Below, piece by piece: positions 60,832 through 64,000 of a stretch of 64,000 bases of DNA; position 1 is the first letter of the stretch, and each line of letters begins with the position of its first letter. The DNA lies in IMG/VR virus record IMGVR_UViG_3300030419_008158, positions 186,001 to 250,000 of that record; one strand, given 5' to 3'. The position numbers and the translations under genes are program-made. Below the pieces are notes generated by a model that saw only the letters and a program-made list of their open reading frames with translations, ran no database searches and was not told the origin of the DNA. The DNA is from a virus.

Positions 60832-60907
60832 TGGAGCGGGTGATGGGTCTCGAACCCACAACATTCAGCTTGGAAGGCTGACACTCTACCAATTGAGTTA
60901 CACCCGC
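60832..60907 (-). tRNA. tRNA-Gly (UCC)
   Basis: 76 nt, CCA encoded. Acceptor GCGGGTG with CACCCGC; anticodon loop CTTCCAA (TCC); T-arm GTGGG/CCCAT with one mismatch. Confidence 0.93.
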
Positions 60908-61014
60908 AAAAAAATGGTTACTAGATAATACTAAGATCATTTTTCACCTAGTCCGGTTATGGACTTATTATTGTTCATCATATAGACACCACTGTCTTAT
61001 TCTACTGTCATAGT

Positions 61015-61632
61015 TTAATCCTTTTTGCCGCCATTGTTAACCCAGCTAAGTTTTTTCCTAAGCATTTTATGAATTCCTGGATTCACGATCAAAGATTTTG
61101 GTAGCAATTCGTGTCTAATAAAATTTCTCATAAATCGAGTATCAGAGTTACTGGGATCTTCAACATAAGATACGTTCTTTCTTGCACACCAATCTTCAAA
61201 AATTGCTTTTCTGGTTTGCAAAAAAGGTCGAATATAACAATCTCTAGTCTCTGGGATCAAATACGAAGTACCGTGCAGTGAAGTAAAAATCCAAGTCTCA
61301 GCAACGTCATCCAAGTGATGACATGTAATTACTGGCAGATTTTCTCGAGAATCTTCAAAAAAATCATATCTCTTCACTCTCCAAAAGTCTTCTAAAGAAA
61401 CACCCTTTGGAGGTTCATCCCAGTTTTTTCCCACAGTAATTGGGATATCTTTTTCTATACAGTACTTTCGAACTAGAACCTCTGCCTTGTCAGAATAATC
61501 TGTCCCGTGATTATAGTGCAGAACACGCACATCGTGTGACTTGCGTAAAAAATCTAAAGCTGCCATTGAATCACAACCACCGGACACAGCAATAGCAATT
61601 TGTCTCGGCAGCTTTCTTGAAAGTCGAATCAC
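61015..61632 (-). CDS. tilS-like: tRNA(Ile)-lysidine synthetase-like PP-loop ATPase
   Basis: 205 aa, lacking the long C-terminal part of bacterial TilS (about 430 aa). SGGCDS PP-loop (17-22), HHLDDVAET, RPFLQTRKAIFEDWC and EDPSNSDTRFMRNFIRHEL are TilS-specific blocks. TilS changes C34 of tRNA-Ile2 (CAU) to lysidine so that it reads AUA. A tRNA with anticodon CAU lies only 19 nt away, so the phage seems to carry both the tRNA and its modifier. Confidence 0.88.
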   Translation of the reverse strand: MIRLSRKLPRQIAIAVSGGCDSMAALDFLRKSHDVRVLHYNHGTDYSDKAEVLVRKYCIEKDIPITVGKNWDEPPKGVSLEDFWRVKRYDFFEDSRENLPVITCHHLDDVAETWIFTSLHGTSYLIPETRDCYIRPFLQTRKAIFEDWCARKNVSYVEDPSNSDTRFMRNFIRHELLPKSLIVNPGIHKMLRKKLSWVNNGGKKD

Positions 61633-61650
61633 GACAATCTCCTTTTTGAA

Positions 61651-61727
61651 TGGTGGGCCTCCGGGGACTTGAACCCCGAACCTGCCGGTTATGAGCCGGA
61701 TGCTCTAACCTATTGAGCTAGAGGCCC
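61651..61727 (-). tRNA. tRNA with anticodon CAU, probably tRNA-Ile2
   Basis: 77 nt, CCA encoded. Acceptor GGGCCTC/GAGGCCC, anticodon loop CTCATAA. CAU may mean elongator Met or Ile2 (C34 to lysidine). The adjacent tilS-like gene makes Ile2 likelier, decoding AUA. Confidence 0.85.
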
Positions 61728-61737
61728 TCAAATAACT

Positions 61738-61810
61738 TACCCCCTGTCCGGTTCGAACGGACGACCTAGCGGTTAAAAGCCGCGTGCTCTACCAACTGAG
61801 CTAAGGAGGT
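61738..61810 (-). tRNA. tRNA-Lys (UUU)
   Basis: 73 nt without encoded CCA (the 3' neighbours are AAG). Acceptor ACCTCCT with AGGGGGT, anticodon loop CTTTTAA, D- and T-arms complete. Second copy of the lysine isoacceptor in the window. Confidence 0.9.
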
Positions 61811-61814
61811 ATAA

Positions 61815-62047
61815 ATGAAGCGGGTCACCCAACATCCCGCTTCTGACACGGCCTATCCCCCTCGGCCTAACTGCGGGTTATCGCAGGTCTGCATTCTGGG
61901 TTACGCTTACGCAATCACGAGCCTGGCTTCAACCGGCATGCCACTCGCTCCATCTCGTTTATAAGATGTTAACGCTCCAAACGCTAAGCTAAGTGCCCGG
62001 TGATCTATCCAGGTCCCTTGACCCGTGTCTCCCACATAACTTTATCA
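61815..62047 (-). ncRNA. Candidate structured non-coding RNA of unknown class
   Basis: 233 nt with no gene, GC-richer than the surroundings and full of inverted repeats. GAAGCGGG...CCCGCTTC is at 61818-61844; GGCC...GGCC near 61851-61866 and CATCT...AGATG near 61951-61968 are others. It lacks the conserved boxes of RNase P RNA or 6S RNA that I know. It lies directly 3' of the tRNA-like element and could be part of the same RNA. Confidence 0.5.
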
Positions 62048-62226
62048 AACCCGGGGCCGGATTTGAACCGGCTACCCCACCTCGTAACGTAGATCCACTT
62101 TGCATAAGTGTTTCCAACGCAGACCCCATCGCCACTAGTTCCGGCAGGGGCGATCTTCCCTGTTTGCTCCGGTGTGTGGATCTTTGGTTTCCTACTGGGT
62201 GCGCTCTCCCAATGAGCTACCCGGGT
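62048..62226 (-). ncRNA. tRNA-like RNA with about 100-nt structured insert in anticodon arm
   Basis: The acceptor ACCCGGG pairs perfectly with CCCGGGT; D-arm GCTC/GAGC and T-arm GCCGG-TTCAAAT-CCGGC are canonical. Between them, where a 17-nt anticodon arm belongs, lies about 120 nt. It contains CACC/GGTG, an 8-bp stem AGATCCAC/GTGGATCT and a hairpin CAGGG/CCCTG whose loop (ATCGC) can pair with a downstream GGCGAT: a pseudoknot. It could be an intron-containing tRNA or a larger RNA with a tRNA-like domain. No CCA encoded. Confidence 0.6.
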
Positions 62227-62232
62227 ACATAA

Positions 62233-62309
62233 TGGCACCCCGAACAGGATTCGAACCTGTGACCCTCGGCTTAGAAGGCCGATGCTCTATCCAGCTGAGC
62301 TATCGGGGC
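62233..62309 (-). tRNA. tRNA-Arg (UCU)
   Basis: 77 nt, CCA encoded. Acceptor GCCCCGA with TCGGGGT, loop CTTCTAA (TCT), complete D- and T-arms. Decodes AGA/AGG. Confidence 0.95.
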
Positions 62310-62347
62310 ATTTTTTATTTAGATTTCAATGAGCAATCTTACAAGAT

Positions 62348-62376
62348 ATTATAACATCTTCATTGATCATTTACAT
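62348..62376 (-). promoter_or_regulatory. Predicted promoter ATGTAA-N17-TATAAT
   Basis: ATGTAA (62371-62376), 17 nt, TATAAT (62348-62353). About 39 nt ahead of the tRNA-Arg 5' end. Likely drives the 61.6-62.3 kb tRNA cluster. Confidence 0.7.
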
Positions 62377-62388
62377 CTATTATATGAT

Positions 62389-62474
62389 TGGTGCGGCTGG
62401 CGGGATTCGAACCCGCATAGCTCAAAGCCGACAGATTTTAAGTCTGTTGTGTATACCAGTTCCACCACAGCCGC
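62389..62474 (-). tRNA. tRNA-Leu (UAA)
   Basis: 86 nt, CCA encoded. Acceptor GCGGCTG with CAGCCGC, loop CTTAAAA (TAA), long variable arm as in leucine tRNAs, T-arm GCGGG/CCCGC. Confidence 0.95.
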
Positions 62475-62522
62475 GAAATCTCTTTATATTTCAATGAGCG
62501 TGTCAACCTCTTGACAGAAAAT

Positions 62523-62551
62523 ATTATAACACGCTGTGACTGTCTTTACAC
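62523..62551 (-). promoter_or_regulatory. Predicted promoter GTGTAA-N17-TATAAT
   Basis: GTGTAA (62546-62551), 17 nt, TATAAT (62523-62528). 49 nt ahead of tRNA-Leu. Confidence 0.8.
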
Positions 62552-62561
62552 GAAATAAGCC

Positions 62562-62960
62562 CTACAGAACAGTAGAGGCTACTATTTTTTTTGCCCACTT
62601 AATACATGGTTTTAGAAAAGCATATGTGTTTTCTTCCAGAACGTCCCAATCAACCCACTGTGAGTCAATGTGCTCAACGACGAGAGTGTGTGGGTGAGGA
62701 GTTATGACTGGATCTTGGGTTGTCTGTGCCACGTAGCATGTCATATCTCCACTGATTACACTCTTGTTGCCCCAGACAAAATTGAGATTTGTAATGCCAG
62801 CTTCTTCTTTGGTTTCACGTAAAGCTGCTTCTAAAGAAGACTCTCCGGGATCAATGATACCCTTGGGAATATCCATCACGCCGTCTCTTGCGATAAGTGC
62901 AAGAACTTTTGTCTTTTCGTGAATCTGTCTGACGATTATAATTCCAGCGCCGGGTTTCAT
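62562..62960 (-). CDS. Nudix hydrolase
   Basis: 132 aa. The Nudix box is complete: GIIDPGESSLEAALRETKEE, then AGI (G-x5-E-x7-R-E-x2-E-E-x-G). Nudix enzymes clean up or regulate nucleoside diphosphate derivatives such as oxidised dNTPs, NAD, or ADP-ribose left by ADP-ribosylation. Immediately follows a small membrane gene. Confidence 0.92.
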   Translation of the reverse strand: MKPGAGIIIVRQIHEKTKVLALIARDGVMDIPKGIIDPGESSLEAALRETKEEAGITNLNFVWGNKSVISGDMTCYVAQTTQDPVITPHPHTLVVEHIDSQWVDWDVLEENTYAFLKPCIKWAKKIVASTVL

Positions 62961-63145
62961 TTCTTTTTCTTTCTACGTGCTGAACGTCTGATGAACTTTT
63001 CCAACAAAAAAAGTCGCCGCTTTAGAAACTTGTTCTCTAGTTCGAGGCGTTTGCGTGCTTCTTCGTCTTCTGGGCTCATGAATAGAAAGGAGACGAAAAT
63101 TCCTGCTAAAAAGCAAAGAAAATGGGTTACAAATGTATAGACCAT
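62957..63145 (-). CDS. Small membrane protein with basic tail, 62 aa
   Basis: MVYTFVTHFLCFLAGIFVSF is a membrane helix, then an acidic patch (MSPEDEEARKR), a charged helix and a poly-Lys/Arg end (RRSARRKKKK). Its stop overlaps the Nudix start by 4 nt. Unknown. Confidence 0.6.
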   Translation of the reverse strand: MVYTFVTHFLCFLAGIFVSFLFMSPEDEEARKRLELENKFLKRRLFLLEKFIRRSARRKKKK

Positions 63146-63169
63146 GAATTTCTCTCCTGTTGTATATTA

Positions 63170-64000
63170 TCATATGCTTATTTCGACAATCCTCATTGGC
63201 GTCGCAATATATTCATTCCATAGACTGGTTCGAACTTCCCCGTCGCATGTATCAAGCTCATAGCAAATATTGTTCTTGTCTCGTCCCGGGTATTCTAGTC
63301 GAAGCAAATTACATGCTCGGCGCCCATTATCAACTGCATACGACTTAATGTCAGATCTAAATCCAGCTCTAACATTACCGACTAGAGTTAGGATTATGTT
63401 TGACTCTTTTCTAAAGAAAGGCCTTTCAGCAGTCGTAAAGCAAGAAATGTCAAAAGTTTGCCCGGATGCTATTGACTTTTGAATTCTTTCCACACCCGAA
63501 AGTGTTGTATAGTGAAAAAGTTTTTTTGGATTGTGTGTGCTTCCGTATAGCTGTGTTGTAAACTCATCATCAAGAAGGACATAAGGCTCCATGTCCCCCC
63601 TGGAATAAAAGTAAGCAAACTTTAAATTCTCGATATCTGGAAAATAGCTTCCAAAATCTCTCTCAAATGACCAGAACCTGTGATTGACAAAGTCTTCAAT
63701 GAAGTCGTAAACATTCTTGACTGTAAGAAGATCGTATCTAGGCACTTCGACATTGAGCTGAAATGAAAAGTATTTTTCAATCAACGCTCTTGCTTCATGA
63801 ATCTCTTGAGTTTCACACGAGTCAGGATGCTTGCAGCTAATCTCTCCACCCCTTGAATCTATTCCTACTTCTTGAAGCTTCAACATTTGCACAACAAAGT
63901 CTTCCCACTGAGCAAGCGTAAAAAAAGATGAAGCTGGCTTAAAATAGCCTAACACTCTTTTTTCTTCTTTTATAGCTTCTTTGATAAATTCATGTAGCAT
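63170..64000 (-). CDS. Tagged protein with possible ART-like C-terminal domain (start at window edge)
   Basis: 276 aa if the ATG at 63998-64000 is the true start. MLHEFIKEAIKEE is a divergent tag, ending I-K-E-E. The N-half is helical with two cysteines. The C-half holds LFHYTTLSGVERI, FDISCFTTAERPFF and, near the end, CDGEVRTSLWNEY: Y/H, S-x-F-T and E in the order of ADP-ribosyltransferase folds. Tentative. It lies 20 kb from the main tagged operon. An upstream continuation beyond the window cannot be excluded. Confidence 0.6.
   Translation of the reverse strand: MLHEFIKEAIKEEKRVLGYFKPASSFFTLAQWEDFVVQMLKLQEVGIDSRGGEISCKHPDSCETQEIHEARALIEKYFSFQLNVEVPRYDLLTVKNVYDFIEDFVNHRFWSFERDFGSYFPDIENLKFAYFYSRGDMEPYVLLDDEFTTQLYGSTHNPKKLFHYTTLSGVERIQKSIASGQTFDISCFTTAERPFFRKESNIILTLVGNVRAGFRSDIKSYAVDNGRRACNLLRLEYPGRDKNNICYELDTCDGEVRTSLWNEYIATPMRIVEISI

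Noticed and set aside
60908-61014. 14-codon frame between tRNA-Gly and tilS-like gene
   Set aside because: Too short and without ribosome site.
61815-62047. RNase P RNA or 6S RNA
   Set aside because: The conserved boxes I would expect in RNase P RNA are not present, and no 6S-type single long hairpin is seen.

Overview
The window looks like an internal segment of a large double-stranded DNA phage genome, probably a myovirus of a Gram-negative, likely marine, host. The phage call rests on tightly packed genes that are almost all on the minus strand with 1-4 nt stop/start overlaps, many tiny genes of unknown function, a tRNA cluster, a phage-borne tmRNA, an endolysin (PG-binding + GH25), an M15 peptidase, a DNA methyltransferase, a RadA-like recombinase, a FtsZ/tubulin-like GTPase and T4-Alt-like ADP-ribosyltransferases. 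No capsid, portal, terminase, tail or DNA polymerase gene is in the window. Cargo with signal peptides and lipobox-like cysteines (38785-40041, 44217-44462, 54223-54846) points to a Gram-negative host; the acidic D/E/T/V-rich lipoprotein style recalls Myxococcota/Bradymonadota, but that is only a guess.

Layout, read right to left as transcribed. 61-64 kb: tRNA genes, TilS, Nudix, an unusual tRNA-like RNA with an insert, and a structured non-coding stretch. 52.8-60.8 kb: a surface-sugar module (eukaryotic-type phosphomannomutase, glycosyltransferase-like protein, KbaZ-like aldolase subunit, nucleotidyltransferase-kinase fusion, cupin, NTF2-like protein, B12-type radical SAM, HAD phosphatase). 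44-52.7 kb: lysis enzymes, DNA methyltransferase, PEP carboxykinase, tmRNA, FtsZ-like GTPase. 32-44 kb: lysine 2,3-aminomutase plus an operon of large proteins sharing one N-terminal tag. 26-32 kb: PurA/PurZ-like synthetase, MazG-like protein, secreted hydrolase, Fe-S carriers. 12-25 kb: a very large expansion of tiny MKVGDLV-type, probably SH3-like, proteins. 4.8-12 kb: RadA, a MoxR ATPase with a metallopeptidase/VWA partner, an alarmone hydrolase and a J-domain protein. 0-4.5 kb: a second cluster of proteins with a related N-terminal tag.

Three patterns tie the window together. First, at least 16 otherwise unrelated proteins begin with a short basic helix ending in [LI]-x-E (types MKITKRQLRRIIKEE and MKLLREYIRxLLxE). 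It resembles the T4 capsid-targeting/prohead-protease signal, and its cargo includes ADP-ribosyltransferases, acetyltransferases and metallopeptidases. I propose that these proteins are packaged in the head and injected. Second, about 38 stand-alone MKVGDLV paralogs sit mostly in one array. In many of them the last codons of one gene (xESR-stop) are the same bases as the first codons of the next (NTG-AAA-GTC-GGT-GA), giving a recurring 14-nt dual-coding overlap. Third, about 19 minus-strand promoters fit GTGTAA-N17-TATAAT, often directly abutting an upstream terminator.

Limits: all functional calls come from reading motifs by eye. No database or structure search was possible.
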